Of a stretch of DNA of 64,000 nt, positions 28,186-36,600 are shown piece after piece (the first letter of the stretch is position 1; each line of letters starts with the position of its first letter). The translations under genes and the position numbers were made by a program. The notes below the pieces were generated by a model. That model had not been told where the DNA came from and made no database searches. It saw only the letters and a list, made by a program, of their open reading frames with translations. Source of the stretch: Microtetraspora fusca (GTDB lineage Bacteria > Actinomycetota > Actinomycetes > Streptosporangiales > Streptosporangiaceae); assembly GCF_001570365.1 (NCBI RefSeq), contig NZ_BBYK01000052.1, forward strand, positions 122,748 to 186,747, in the 5' to 3' direction.

Positions 28186-29247
28186 TCACCCGACCGGTCC
28201 GGCCGCCCTCTCCTCGTCGCGGCCCCGCGGCACCGTCACGCCGAGGCCGGGCACGCGCCGGCTGTCCAGGAGCGCGTGCCGTACGGCGCGGGCGGGCGGC
28301 ATCTCCCGGCACAGCCGCGCCACCGCTCCCGTGACGACCGCGGCCGCGAACGACGTGCCGCTCCACGTCGCGTAGCCGTGGAAGGCCCCGTGCTCCAGGA
28401 AGCTGCTCGTCAGCTCCACACCCTGGGCACAGGCGCCGACCCAGGGCCCGTGCGCCGAGAAGGAGGCCCGTGCCGCGCCGTCGAGCGCGCCGACGGCGAC
28501 CACGTCCGGCAGCGCCGCGGGCCAGAACGGGCGGGAGGAGGCGGTGTTCCCCGCGCACGCGACCACCGCCGGGAAGGGGCGCAACGCCTCGGTCAGCCCG
28601 AGCGGCGGCTCGTCGTCCACGGTGTAACCGCCCATGGAGAGGTTGAGGACGTCGATCCGCTCGCCGCCGAGTCGCTCCAGCGCGCGCAGCAGCGTCGCCT
28701 GATCGCTCACCCCGTGGCTGTCGAGGACCCGTACGGCACGCAACCGGACGCCCGGGGACTCCCGCAGGATCAGCCCGGCCACGAACGTGCCGTGCCCGGC
28801 CTGCTCGTCGAGCACACCGTCGCGGTCGGCGTCGGGGATCTCCGCGACCTCGTCGGAGTACCACTCGGCGAGCCACGGGTGCGGGGCCAGCCCGGTGTCC
28901 AGCACGCCGACCGTGACGCCCCACGGCTCCTCCCGCGCGTACGGCACCGGCCGTGCGGGGACCGGCCGGCCGCCGGGGCCGCCGAACAGCAGCGGCTGGC
29001 CGAGGAGGACGTGGTTGGGCGAGGCGTGGTGTCCCCGGTCGCGCAGCTCGGCCGCGAGGTCGAGGACGTCGGCGTCGGGCGACAGCCGCAGGTGGTGGAC
29101 CGGCCCGGCCGGGACGGCGGCGACCGTCCATCGGGAGACCGCGCTCAGCGACGAGGTGATCAGCTCTCCGGGGCGGATGAGGGCGGGGCGGCCGGGCTCG
29201 GGTTCGACGATCCGGACCCCGGGGAGGCCGCCGGCGGGTGGGCGCAT
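28186..29247 (-). CDS. S8 (subtilisin-like) serine protease without signal peptide
   Basis: 353 residues. The catalytic triad is intact: Asp117 in VLDTG, His152 in GHGTFVAG and Ser299 in SGTSFAAA, plus the oxyanion Asn in CAGN near 234. The first 105 residues include a beta-alpha-beta segment (HLRLSPDADVLDLAAELRDRG) that looks like a fervidolysin-type prodomain. There is no signal peptide or membrane anchor, so it is likely cytoplasmic, unlike most subtilisins. First gene of the minus-strand set with the sigma factor and CHAT protease; it may be activated by, or activate, the CHAT protein. Confidence 0.9.
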   Translation of the reverse strand: MRPPAGGLPGVRIVEPEPGRPALIRPGELITSSLSAVSRWTVAAVPAGPVHHLRLSPDADVLDLAAELRDRGHHASPNHVLLGQPLLFGGPGGRPVPARPVPYAREEPWGVTVGVLDTGLAPHPWLAEWYSDEVAEIPDADRDGVLDEQAGHGTFVAGLILRESPGVRLRAVRVLDSHGVSDQATLLRALERLGGERIDVLNLSMGGYTVDDEPPLGLTEALRPFPAVVACAGNTASSRPFWPAALPDVVAVGALDGAARASFSAHGPWVGACAQGVELTSSFLEHGAFHGYATWSGTSFAAAVVTGAVARLCREMPPARAVRHALLDSRRVPGLGVTVPRGRDEERAAGPVG

Positions 29248-29295
29248 GGGGGGTGGCCCTTCGCGTCGGAAATCTTACTGAGTGCAGTCTTCCCT

Positions 29296-29326
29296 ATACG
29301 GATCGTTGTCAAGCCCTAATCCGTAT
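29296..29326. promoter_or_regulatory. Perfect inverted repeat upstream of the S8-sigma-CHAT set
   Basis: ATACGGAT (29296-29303) and ATCCGTAT (29319-29326) are exact reverse complements around a 15-base spacer. The region is markedly AT-richer than its surroundings and lies 49-79 bp before the protease start. The minus strand has a consensus TTGACA at 29308-29313 inside the spacer. It is a plausible promoter/operator; no well-spaced -10 could be fixed. Confidence 0.5.
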
Positions 29327-29440
29327 GACCCCCCTCTGGTGCCTGGCTGCGACGGACGGTAGTCTCTCCTTCAGTCACTTGTGATCATCCCAGTGTGAGG
29401 CCGTTGGGGAAGGCGCACCTCATGCGATTTGGGAGGTCCG

Positions 29441-29938
29441 GTGGCAGCTGCTCGTGGCGTGCTGTACGTCCACTCGGCTCAGCCTGCGTTGTGCCCGCAT
29501 ATCGAGTGGGCCGTCGCAGGCGTTCTTGGCGTGCCCGTCGATCTGACGTGGACCGCCCAGCCTGCCGCGCCCGGGGCCGTTCGTGCCCAGGCGGAGTGGG
29601 AGGGGCGTCCGGGGACGGCGGCGGCGATCTCGTCGTCGCTCATGGCCTGGCAGCGCATCCGATTCGAGATCACCGAGGACGCCTCGCCCGGCGTGGACGG
29701 CTCCCGCTACGCGTACACGCCGACGCTCGGCGCCTTCACGGCCGTCGTCGGCGCGAACGGCGACATCCTGATCCCCGAGGACCGGTTGCGCACCGCCATG
29801 CTCATGGCGTCGCTGGGCCGGGTCGTCCTGGAGGACGAGCTGGACCGCCTCCTCGGCAAGCAGTGGGGCGAGGAGCTGGAGTCCTTCCGGTACGCCGGTG
29901 AGGGCGCCCCCGTCCGCTGGCTGCACGCGGCCGTCTGA
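29441..29938 (+). CDS. DUF3145 family protein
   Basis: 165 residues, soluble. It begins VAAARGVLYVHSAQPALCPHIEWAVAGVLG, the signature of the actinobacterial DUF3145 family. The GTG at 29441 is chosen because GGGAGGT precedes it and because homologues start close to RGVLYVHSA. The gene sits next to the fatty-acid synthase operon, as in Streptomyces, and converges with accD. Function unknown; it is highly conserved across actinomycetes. Confidence 0.85.
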   Translation: MAAARGVLYVHSAQPALCPHIEWAVAGVLGVPVDLTWTAQPAAPGAVRAQAEWEGRPGTAAAISSSLMAWQRIRFEITEDASPGVDGSRYAYTPTLGAFTAVVGANGDILIPEDRLRTAMLMASLGRVVLEDELDRLLGKQWGEELESFRYAGEGAPVRWLHAAV

Positions 29939-30045
29939 CGGCGCCGCGCCTGCCCCGTTCGGTGTGCCGTACACCGGGCGGTCGCGGCTGACCGCGGGCC
30001 GAGCGCCACCGGCCCATGCCGCACGAGGGGTCTTCCGACATGAGA

Positions 30046-30080
30046 ACAGGCGCCGGTCCAGTTGCTGGACCGGCGCCTGT
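30046..30080. terminator. Strong bidirectional hairpin terminator
   Basis: ACAGGCGCCGGTCCAG (30046-30061) pairs perfectly with 30065-30080 around a 3-base loop TTG, a 16-bp stem. It lies between the convergent DUF3145 and accD genes and could end both transcripts. Confidence 0.85.
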
Positions 30081-30127
30081 GTCGTCGCCGTCGACCCGGC
30101 CGCCGTACCGCGGAGGCCGGGTCAGGG

Positions 30128-31546
30128 TCAGAGCGGGATGTTGCCGTGCGCGCCGCGCGCCGGGGTGGCCTGGGCCAGGACCTTGGCGATCGTGCCCCGG
30201 GTCTTCGCCGGCTCGATCACCTCGTCGACGACCCCGAGGTCGATGGCGCGGGCGACGCCGCCCGACATCTTCTCGTGCTCCTCGGCGAGCTTGGCCTCCA
30301 GCGCCGGGCGCTCCTCCTCCGGCACGGCGGCGAGCTCGCGTCGCTTGAGGATCCGGACCGCGGCCACCGCGCCCGTCACGCCCACGTCCATGGTGGGCCA
30401 CGCGAAGACACGGGTCGCGCCGAGCGCGCGCGAGTTCATCGCGATGTACGCGCCGCCGTACGACTTGCGGGTGACCAGCGTCACCCGGGGCACCGACGCC
30501 TCCGCGAAGGCGTGCAGCAGCTTGGCGCCGCGGCGCACGACGCCGTCGTGCTCCTGGCCCACGCCCGGGAGGTAGCCGGGCGTGTCGACCAGGACCACCA
30601 GCGGGACCCCGAGGGCGTCGCACATCCGGACGAACCGGGCGGCCTTCTCGGCCGAGGTGGAGTCGAGGCAGCCGCCGAGCCGCATCGGGTTGTTGGCGAC
30701 GACGCCGACCGTGCGCCCGCCGAGACGGCCGAGCATGGTCACCATGTTGGGCGCCCACTTGGGGTGCAGCTCGACGCCCGGCTCGTCCAGGAGACCGTTC
30801 ACGAGCGGGTGCACGTCGTAGGCGCGGCGCGGGCTGTCCGGCAGCAGGTCGCTGAAGTCGACCTCGTCGACGTCGCGCACCCGGCCCTGGTGGCCGAGCA
30901 GCGACGCGATCTGGCGGGCCTTGAGCAGCGCCTCGGCCTCGGTCTTGGTCACCACATGGGCGACGCCGCTGCGCTTGCTGTGCGGCTCGGGGCCGCCCAG
31001 CGAGGCCATGTCGATCTCTTCGCCGGTGACGCTGCGCACGACGTCCGGCCCGGTCACGAAGATCCGGCCGCTGTCGGAGAGGATCACGATGTCGGTGAGG
31101 GCCGGGCCGTAGGCCGCGCCGCCCGCCGCCGCCCCGACGACGACCGAGATCTGCGGGACGACGCCCGACGCCTTGGTCATGGCGGCGAACACGCGGCCCA
31201 CCGCGTGCAGCGACTCGACGCCCTCGGCCAGGCGGGCCCCGCCGGAGTGCCAGACACCGATCACCGGGACGCGCTCGCGGACGGCCACGTCGTACGCGTG
31301 GACGATGTGCTCGCAGCCGTCACTGCCCATCGCGCCGCCCTGGACCCGGGCGTCGCTGCAGAACGCGACGACGGGGACGCCCTCGACGCGGCCGGTGACG
31401 GCCAGGACGCCGCTCTTGTCCTCGGGGCTGATCAGCCGGATCGAGCCCTCGTCCAGCAGGTGGCCGAGCCGTACCCGGGGATCGCGGGGATCGGCGGCCT
31501 CCTCGTCCGAGGCCGGGGTCACCACCCTGTTGTCAAGCACAGTCAT
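30128..31546 (-). CDS. accD: Acyl-CoA carboxylase beta (carboxyltransferase) subunit
   Basis: 472 residues with two crotonase-fold halves, as in AccD/PccB proteins. Oxyanion-hole loops are visible as WHSGGARLAEG and GAAAGGAAYGP in the N-half and VTRKSYGGAYIAM in the C-half; DTPGYLPG is also typical. It transfers the carboxyl group from carboxybiotin to acetyl-CoA (or propionyl-CoA) to make malonyl-CoA for the operon. The biotinylated alpha subunit is elsewhere. It is the last gene of the fas operon, starting 13 bp after the fabF stop. Confidence 0.92.
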   Translation of the reverse strand: MTVLDNRVVTPASDEEAADPRDPRVRLGHLLDEGSIRLISPEDKSGVLAVTGRVEGVPVVAFCSDARVQGGAMGSDGCEHIVHAYDVAVRERVPVIGVWHSGGARLAEGVESLHAVGRVFAAMTKASGVVPQISVVVGAAAGGAAYGPALTDIVILSDSGRIFVTGPDVVRSVTGEEIDMASLGGPEPHSKRSGVAHVVTKTEAEALLKARQIASLLGHQGRVRDVDEVDFSDLLPDSPRRAYDVHPLVNGLLDEPGVELHPKWAPNMVTMLGRLGGRTVGVVANNPMRLGGCLDSTSAEKAARFVRMCDALGVPLVVLVDTPGYLPGVGQEHDGVVRRGAKLLHAFAEASVPRVTLVTRKSYGGAYIAMNSRALGATRVFAWPTMDVGVTGAVAAVRILKRRELAAVPEEERPALEAKLAEEHEKMSGGVARAIDLGVVDEVIEPAKTRGTIAKVLAQATPARGAHGNIPL

Positions 31547-31559
31547 CTGGGGCTCCTAG

Positions 31560-32792
31560 TCACACAGTGGTGAAGGCCACGGCGACGTTGTGTCCGCCGA
31601 ACCCGAACGAGTTGTTGATGGCGGCGAGCTGGCCACCGTCGAGCTTCCGGGGCTCGCCGCGCACGAGGTCCACCTCGATGCCGTCGGCGGGGTCGTCGAG
31701 GTTGGCGATGGCCGGCACGATGCGCTCGTGCAGGGCAAGGATCGTGAAGATCGACTCGATGCCGCCCGCGCCGCCGAGGAGGTGACCGGTCATCGACTTG
31801 GTGGCGGTGACGATCGCGTGGCTCCCGAGGGCCTCCTTGATCGCCCGGGCCTCGATCTCGTCGCCGACCGGGGTCGACGTGGCGTGCGCGTTCACGTGGG
31901 CGACGTCTGCCGGGGTGAGACCCGCGTCCTTGAGCGCGCGGAGCATGGCCTCCCGGCCGCCCCGGCCCTCCGGCTCGGGCCCGGTGATGTGGTAGGCGTC
32001 GCTGGAGTAGCCGACGCCGGCCGCCTCGGCGTAGATGCGGGCGCCGCGCGCCCGGGCGTGCTCCTCGGACTCCAGCACCACGATGCCGGCGCCCTCGCCG
32101 AGCACGAAGCCGTCGCGGCCCTTGTCGAAGGGGCGGGAGGCGCGCTCGGGCTCGTCGTTGCGGGTGGACATGGTGCGGGCCGCGGCGAACGACGCCACGT
32201 TCAGGCCGTGGATCGCGGCCTCGGTGCCGCCCGCGACCACGATGTCGGCGCGGCCGGAGCGGATCATGTCGATGCCGTAGCCGATGGACTCGGCGCCGGT
32301 CGCGCAGGCGCTGACCGTGGAGTGCGCCCCAGCCTTGGCGCCCAGTTCGATGCTGATCCAGCCGGCGGAGCCGTTCGGCATGAGCATGGGGACCGTGAAC
32401 GGCGAGAGCCGGTTCCAGCCCTTCTCCCGGTACAGGTCGTACGCGGAGAGGATCGTGCCGATGCCGCCGATGCCGCTGCCCACCACCACGCCGAGACGCT
32501 CGCCGTCGACCTCGGGCGCGCCCGCGTCCTGCCAGGCCTGCCTGGCGGCGATCAGGGCGAACTGCTCCGCGCGGTCCAGCCGCCGGGCCTCCGGCCGGGG
32601 CAGCACATCGCCCGGGTCGACCGCGGCCACGCCGGCGAACTTCACCGGAACGGTGTCGACCCAGTCCTCGGTGATGGGGCGGATTCCCGACTTCCCGTCG
32701 AGGAGCGCCGACCAGGTCGAGGCGACGTCTCCACCGAGGGGCGTCGTCGCGCCGAGCCCGGTGACAACGACACGTACCCGGTTCGTACTCAC
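31560..32792 (-). CDS. fabF: 3-oxoacyl-ACP synthase II (FabF/KASII)
   Basis: About 410 residues, a condensing enzyme that extends acyl-ACP with malonyl-ACP. The active-site Cys163 is in TVSACATG; the two histidines are in VNAHATSTP and SMTGHLLGGAG; the gatekeeper GFGGHN is at the C-terminus. The GTG at 32792 (VSTNRVRVVVTG) is preferred over the longer frame to 32840 because AAGAGGAG precedes it and homologues start here. Two hairpins lie between acpP and this start. Confidence 0.95.
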   Translation of the reverse strand: MSTNRVRVVVTGLGATTPLGGDVASTWSALLDGKSGIRPITEDWVDTVPVKFAGVAAVDPGDVLPRPEARRLDRAEQFALIAARQAWQDAGAPEVDGERLGVVVGSGIGGIGTILSAYDLYREKGWNRLSPFTVPMLMPNGSAGWISIELGAKAGAHSTVSACATGAESIGYGIDMIRSGRADIVVAGGTEAAIHGLNVASFAAARTMSTRNDEPERASRPFDKGRDGFVLGEGAGIVVLESEEHARARGARIYAEAAGVGYSSDAYHITGPEPEGRGGREAMLRALKDAGLTPADVAHVNAHATSTPVGDEIEARAIKEALGSHAIVTATKSMTGHLLGGAGGIESIFTILALHERIVPAIANLDDPADGIEVDLVRGEPRKLDGGQLAAINNSFGFGGHNVAVAFTTV

Positions 32793-32821
32793 TTCTGTGC
32801 ACTCCTCTTGTTGGTCGTGGA

Positions 32822-32852
32822 CGTGAATGTGCCGCGGCACGGCACATTCACG
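32822..32852 (-). promoter_or_regulatory. 13-bp perfect hairpin between acpP and fabF
   Basis: CGTGAATGTGCCG (32822-32834) pairs with CGGCACATTCACG (32840-32852) around a 5-base loop. It lies 30 bp before the fabF start. There is no T-run, so it is more likely a partial terminator, processing or stability structure than a full terminator. Confidence 0.65.
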
Positions 32853-32872
32853 AGGCCGTCTGGCGGGGCTGG

Positions 32873-32898
32873 GACCGCCGGGCTCTCGCTCGGCGGTC
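32873..32898 (-). promoter_or_regulatory. Second hairpin directly after acpP
   Basis: GACCGCCG (32873-32880) pairs with CGGCGGTC (32891-32898), with flanking GGG and CCC that can extend the stem across a bulge. It begins 8 bp after the acpP stop. Confidence 0.5.
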
Positions 32899-32905
32899 TC
32901 CCGAC

Positions 32906-33145
32906 TCAGGCCTGGATGAAGTTGATGACGTCCTTGACGGTCTTCAGGTGCTTGAGCTGGTCGTCGGGGATCTCGACGCCGAACTCGTCCTGGGCGGCGA
33001 CGGCGATCTCGACCATGGAGAGCGAGTCGATGTCGAGGTCGTCCACGAAGTTCTTCTCCGGGGTGACCTCGGTCGCCGGGATGCCGGTGATCTCGTTGAT
33101 GATCTTGCCAAGGCCGGCGAGGATCTCCTGCTCGGTCACTGCCAT
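32906..33145 (-). CDS. acpP: Acyl carrier protein
   Basis: 79 residues. The phosphopantetheine serine is Ser41 in the DIDSLSMVE motif, the standard ACP attachment site. Helices I-IV are recognisable, and the protein is acidic as usual. It carries growing acyl chains between FabD, FabH and FabF. The ATG follows AAGGAG at a rather long distance (10 bases). It is flanked by hairpins on both sides in the mRNA, which may set its higher expression. Confidence 0.97.
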   Translation of the reverse strand: MAVTEQEILAGLGKIINEITGIPATEVTPEKNFVDDLDIDSLSMVEIAVAAQDEFGVEIPDDQLKHLKTVKDVINFIQA

Positions 33146-33181
33146 GTCGCGATTTCTCCTTGAATTTCGGATTTTTCAGGG

Positions 33182-33203
33182 TTTGTACGGCAGGCCGTAC
33201 AAA
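33182..33203 (-). promoter_or_regulatory. 22-bp palindrome between fabH and acpP
   Basis: TTTGTACGGC (33182-33191), AG, GCCGTACAAA (33194-33203): a perfect 10-bp inverted repeat just after the fabH stop. On the mRNA it is a hairpin followed by an A/T-rich stretch upstream of acpP. It could be a partial terminator, an RNase processing site or an operator. Confidence 0.65.
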
Positions 33204-33206
33204 GCG

Positions 33207-34163
33207 TTACGGGATCTCGATGACCTGCCCGGCGTAGGTGAGGCCGGCACCGAAGCCGAGCAGCAGGGCCAGGCCGCCCGGCTGCACCTCGCCGCGCTCG
33301 ATCATCCGGGAGAGCGCGAGCGGGATCGAGGCCGCCGACGTGTTGCCGGCGAGCACGATGTCCCTCGCGATCACCGCGTTGTCGGCGCCCAGCTTACGGG
33401 CGATCGCCTCGACGATCCGCAGGTTGGCCTGGTGCGGGACGAAGGCGCTGAGTTCGGCGGGGTCCACACCCGCACGCTCGCACGCCAGCTTCGCCACCGG
33501 GTGAAGCGCGGTCGTGGCCCAGCGGAACACCGTCTGGCCTTCCTGGTGCAGGAAGGAGTTGCGGTCCTTCACCGCGATCGCGTCGAACTTGTCGCCGGCG
33601 CTGCCCCACACGACCGGGCCGATCCTCGGCTGGTCGGACGGGCCGACGACCGCGGCGCCCGCGCCGTCGGCGAAGATCACCACGGTGGCGCGGTCGTCAT
33701 GGTCGACCCACTGGCTGAGCTTCTCGGTGCCGACGACCAGCACGTGCCGCGCCGATCCCGCGCGGACCGCGTCCGCGGCGGCGGAGAGGGCGTAGCAGAA
33801 GCCGGCGCACGCGGCGTTCACGTCGAACGCGCCCGGCGCCTCGATGCCGAGCCGGTGGGCGACCCGGGCCGAGGCGTTCGGGATCTGCGCCTCCAGGGTG
33901 CAGGTGGCCACGATCACCAGGTCGATGTCGGAGCTGGACAGGCCGCTCGCGGCGAGGGCCTTGCCGCCCGCCTGGACCGCGAGGTCGATCTCCGACTCGC
34001 CCGGCCCGGCGACGCGCCGCTCCTTGATGCCGACCCTGGTCTGGATCCACTCGTCGTTGGTGTCGATCCGCTTGGCCAGGTCGTCGTTGGTCACGATGTC
34101 GGCGGGCTGGTAACCGCCGAACGCCAGAATCTTGGCCCCCGGAGCCCCCTGGGACAGTCTCAC
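33207..34163 (-). CDS. fabH: 3-oxoacyl-ACP synthase III (FabH)
   Basis: 318 residues; starts fatty-acid synthesis by condensing an acyl-CoA starter with malonyl-ACP. The catalytic Cys119 is in NAACAGFCYAL, the histidine in VPHQANLRI and the asparagine in LAGNTSAAS. Actinomycete FabH usually favours branched starters. The GTG start overlaps the fabD TGA (GTGA), so translation is coupled. Confidence 0.95.
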   Translation of the reverse strand: MRLSQGAPGAKILAFGGYQPADIVTNDDLAKRIDTNDEWIQTRVGIKERRVAGPGESEIDLAVQAGGKALAASGLSSSDIDLVIVATCTLEAQIPNASARVAHRLGIEAPGAFDVNAACAGFCYALSAAADAVRAGSARHVLVVGTEKLSQWVDHDDRATVVIFADGAGAAVVGPSDQPRIGPVVWGSAGDKFDAIAVKDRNSFLHQEGQTVFRWATTALHPVAKLACERAGVDPAELSAFVPHQANLRIVEAIARKLGADNAVIARDIVLAGNTSAASIPLALSRMIERGEVQPGGLALLLGFGAGLTYAGQVIEIP

Positions 34164-35062
34164 TGCTCGTTCAACCCCTCTCGGACGGCTTCGAGGTCCT
34201 CCGGCGTCTTGAGGGCGAAGGTGCGTACGCCCTTCAGCCCGCGCTTGGCCAGGCCGGTCAGCGTACCGCCCGGCAGGAGCTCGATCATGGTGGTGACCCC
34301 GCGCTCCGCCATGGTGCCCATGCAGGCGTCCCAGCGGACCGGGTTGCTGACCTGGTCGATCAGGCGGTGCAGGTACTCCGCGCCGGTGGCGACGGCCGCG
34401 CCGTCCGCGTTGGACAGCAGCGTGACGCGGGGATCCGCCGGGGTGAGGTCCGCGGCGGCCGCGCGAAGGTCGTCGACGGCCGGGGACATGTGCTCCGTGT
34501 GGAACGCGCCCGCCACGGAGAGCGGGATCAGCCGCGCCCGCTGGGGCGGCTCCTCCTTGAACGCGGCCAGCTGCTCCAGCGTGCCGCCCGCGACGATCTG
34601 GCCCGCGCCGTTGATGTTGGCCGGGGTGAGGCCGTGCTTCTCGATGATGGCGAGCACGTCCTCCTCGACGCCGCCGAGCACCGCGGTCATGCCGGTCTCG
34701 GTGACGGCGGCGGCCTTGGCCATCGCCTGCCCGCGCACCCGGACGAGGCCGAGCGCCTGCTCGGGAGTCAGCACCCCGGCGATGGCGGCGGCGGCGAGCT
34801 CACCCACGCTGTGCCCGGCGACCATGTCCGGCGCGACCCCGAGAGCCTCGTACGACGCGAGCGCGGCCGCCACGAGCAGGGGCTGCGCGACGGCGGTGTC
34901 ACGGATCTCGTCCGCGTCCGCCGTGGTGCCGTACGCGATCAGATCGAGGCCCACGATCTCGGACCAGGCGGAGAGCCGGTCGCGGAAACCGGGGATCTCA
35001 AGCCACGGGCTCAGGAATCCTGGGGTCTGGGCGCCTTGGCCCGGAGAGACGATGACGAGCAC
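34160..35062 (-). CDS. fabD: Malonyl-CoA:ACP transacylase (FabD)
   Basis: 300 residues; moves malonyl from CoA to ACP. The N-terminal GQGAQTPGFL, the nucleophile Ser85 in GHSVGE and the catalytic His in AGAFHTEHM are all present. First structural gene of the operon. GTG start with a weak AGGG upstream. The 218-bp gap to fasR holds the likely operon promoter. Confidence 0.95.
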   Translation of the reverse strand: MLVIVSPGQGAQTPGFLSPWLEIPGFRDRLSAWSEIVGLDLIAYGTTADADEIRDTAVAQPLLVAAALASYEALGVAPDMVAGHSVGELAAAAIAGVLTPEQALGLVRVRGQAMAKAAAVTETGMTAVLGGVEEDVLAIIEKHGLTPANINGAGQIVAGGTLEQLAAFKEEPPQRARLIPLSVAGAFHTEHMSPAVDDLRAAAADLTPADPRVTLLSNADGAAVATGAEYLHRLIDQVSNPVRWDACMGTMAERGVTTMIELLPGGTLTGLAKRGLKGVRTFALKTPEDLEAVREGLNEQ

Positions 35063-35131
35063 ATCACAACCCTGCCCTGTAGGGGTTCACCACAGAGATG
35101 GAGATCCGGACGAAGTTTGCGGTGATCGCGT

Positions 35132-35146
35132 TGTAGGGAACCTACA
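35132..35146. promoter_or_regulatory. Palindrome in the fasR-fabD intergenic region
   Basis: TGTAGG-GAA-CCTACA is a perfect 6-bp inverted repeat, 70 bp before the fabD start. A further TGTAGG half-site lies near 35080. It is a candidate FasR operator; no experimental site is known to me for this organism. Confidence 0.45.
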
Positions 35147-35280
35147 GTCCCGGCGTTCGCACGAACCGGTGGATGTCCACGAATCTCGGCCCGGGCCGGT
35201 CACTTCGCCGGAAGGAACCCGCGGTCCTCGCGGAGCCGGCTTCGCTCCCTCTATCTTGGTGAACTCGCTCGGAGAGCGCA

Positions 35281-36522
35281 CTAGGCGACGCCGAGCCGGC
35301 CGAGAATCAGCCCGACTTGCAGAGTGAAGGCCGAGCGGCCCTCGGTGGGCTGGTAGCCGGTGAGCTCGGTGATCTTCCGCAGGCGGTACCGCACCGTGTT
35401 CGGGTGGACGAACAGCAGCCGCGCGGTCGCCTCGAGCGAGGTCCCCTGCTCCAGGTACGTCGCGAGGGTGTCAAGCAGCGGCGTCCCCGCCAGCGGCGTG
35501 TAGACGTTCTCCACGAGCTGGACCCGGGCCGCCGGGTCGCCGTCGATGGCGCGTTCCGCGAGCAGATCTTCGGCCAGCACGGGGCGCGGCGCGTCGGGCC
35601 AGCCCGCGGCGGCGCGGAGCCCGGCGATGGCCGCGCGGGCCGAGCCGGCTGCCGCGTGCAGGTCGGGCACCTCCGGCCCGATCACGATCGGTCCCGGGCC
35701 GAAGCGGGGGACCACGCTGCGCGCGGCGTCCTTGATGCTGTTCGCGCCGCCGACGATGACGATCAGCCGGTCGCCCTGCACGCCCGCGAGCAGGTCGTAG
35801 CCGACCCGGCGCCCCCGGTCGCGCAGGCCGTCGATGACACTCTGCGGGTCGTCGCCCGGGGCATAGCCGGCGAAGACGACCACGGGGGAGGACGTCCAGC
35901 CGAGCGCCGCGGCCCACGAGTGCAGCCCGTCATCCACCTTGCCGCGGACCAGCGCGTCCACGATGAGCGCCTCCAGCCGGGCGTCCCAGGAGCCGCGCGC
36001 CTCCGCCTCCCGGGCGTACACCTGGGCGGCGGCGAAGGCGACGTCCCGGGTGTAGCGCAGCATGGCCTGGCGCAGCAGGTCCGCGCCGCCGGGGGCGGCC
36101 AGCTCCTCGACCTGCGCCTCCACGACCTCGACGGCGATGCGCACCATGTCGACCGTCTGCTGGAGCGAGACGCTGCGCTTGAGCTCACGGGGCGCGGTGC
36201 CGAAGAACTCTATGTTGGGCGTCGGGCGCCCCTCGCCCGCGTGGCCGAACCACTCGACGAACGCGGCGATCCCGGCCTGGGCCACCAGGCCGACCCACGA
36301 CCGGTCCTCGGCCGACAGCGCGCGGTACCAGGGGAGCTGCTCCTCCATCCGCGCCATCGCCGCCGTGCCCAGGCTGCCCATCGCCCGGTCGAGCCGTCGC
36401 GCGGTGTCTCTGCGCACTCTGTCCTCCGGCCGGCCGCTCTCGTCGGCGTCCCTGCCGGCAGGTGCGCCGTTCTTGCTCGCTGGCTCGCTCCGCTCCGTCA
36501 CGGTTCTAGCGTGCCAGGTCAC
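35281..36522 (-). CDS. fasR: PucR-family regulator of fatty-acid synthesis (FasR)
   Basis: Up to 413 residues. The N-half has the FasR-specific LPWYRAL...DRSWVGLVAQAGIAAFVEWF region, a GGDEF-like middle part, and a C-terminal PucR helix-turn-helix (ARLLFVHPNTVRYRLRKITELTG). Streptomyces FasR activates the adjacent fabD-fabH-acpP-fabF operon, and position and strand here are the same. The start is uncertain: GTG 36522 or GTG 36501 (VTERSEPAS), neither with a strong ribosome site. Confidence 0.9.
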   Translation of the reverse strand: MTWHARTVTERSEPASKNGAPAGRDADESGRPEDRVRRDTARRLDRAMGSLGTAAMARMEEQLPWYRALSAEDRSWVGLVAQAGIAAFVEWFGHAGEGRPTPNIEFFGTAPRELKRSVSLQQTVDMVRIAVEVVEAQVEELAAPGGADLLRQAMLRYTRDVAFAAAQVYAREAEARGSWDARLEALIVDALVRGKVDDGLHSWAAALGWTSSPVVVFAGYAPGDDPQSVIDGLRDRGRRVGYDLLAGVQGDRLIVIVGGANSIKDAARSVVPRFGPGPIVIGPEVPDLHAAAGSARAAIAGLRAAAGWPDAPRPVLAEDLLAERAIDGDPAARVQLVENVYTPLAGTPLLDTLATYLEQGTSLEATARLLFVHPNTVRYRLRKITELTGYQPTEGRSAFTLQVGLILGRLGVA

Positions 36523-36600
36523 GGCGGATGCTGCGGCCAGGGACGCCCTGGCCGCAGCCGCCCGGCCGAGCGGTCGGCACGGGATGGAATGCTGGGGACC

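Noticed and set aside
35087..35281. 64-residue minus frame between fasR and fabD
   Set aside because: Composition and place fit a promoter region; no ribosome site.
31590..35327. 1245-residue plus-strand frame over the fas operon
   Set aside because: Antisense shadow of fabF, acpP, fabH and fabD.
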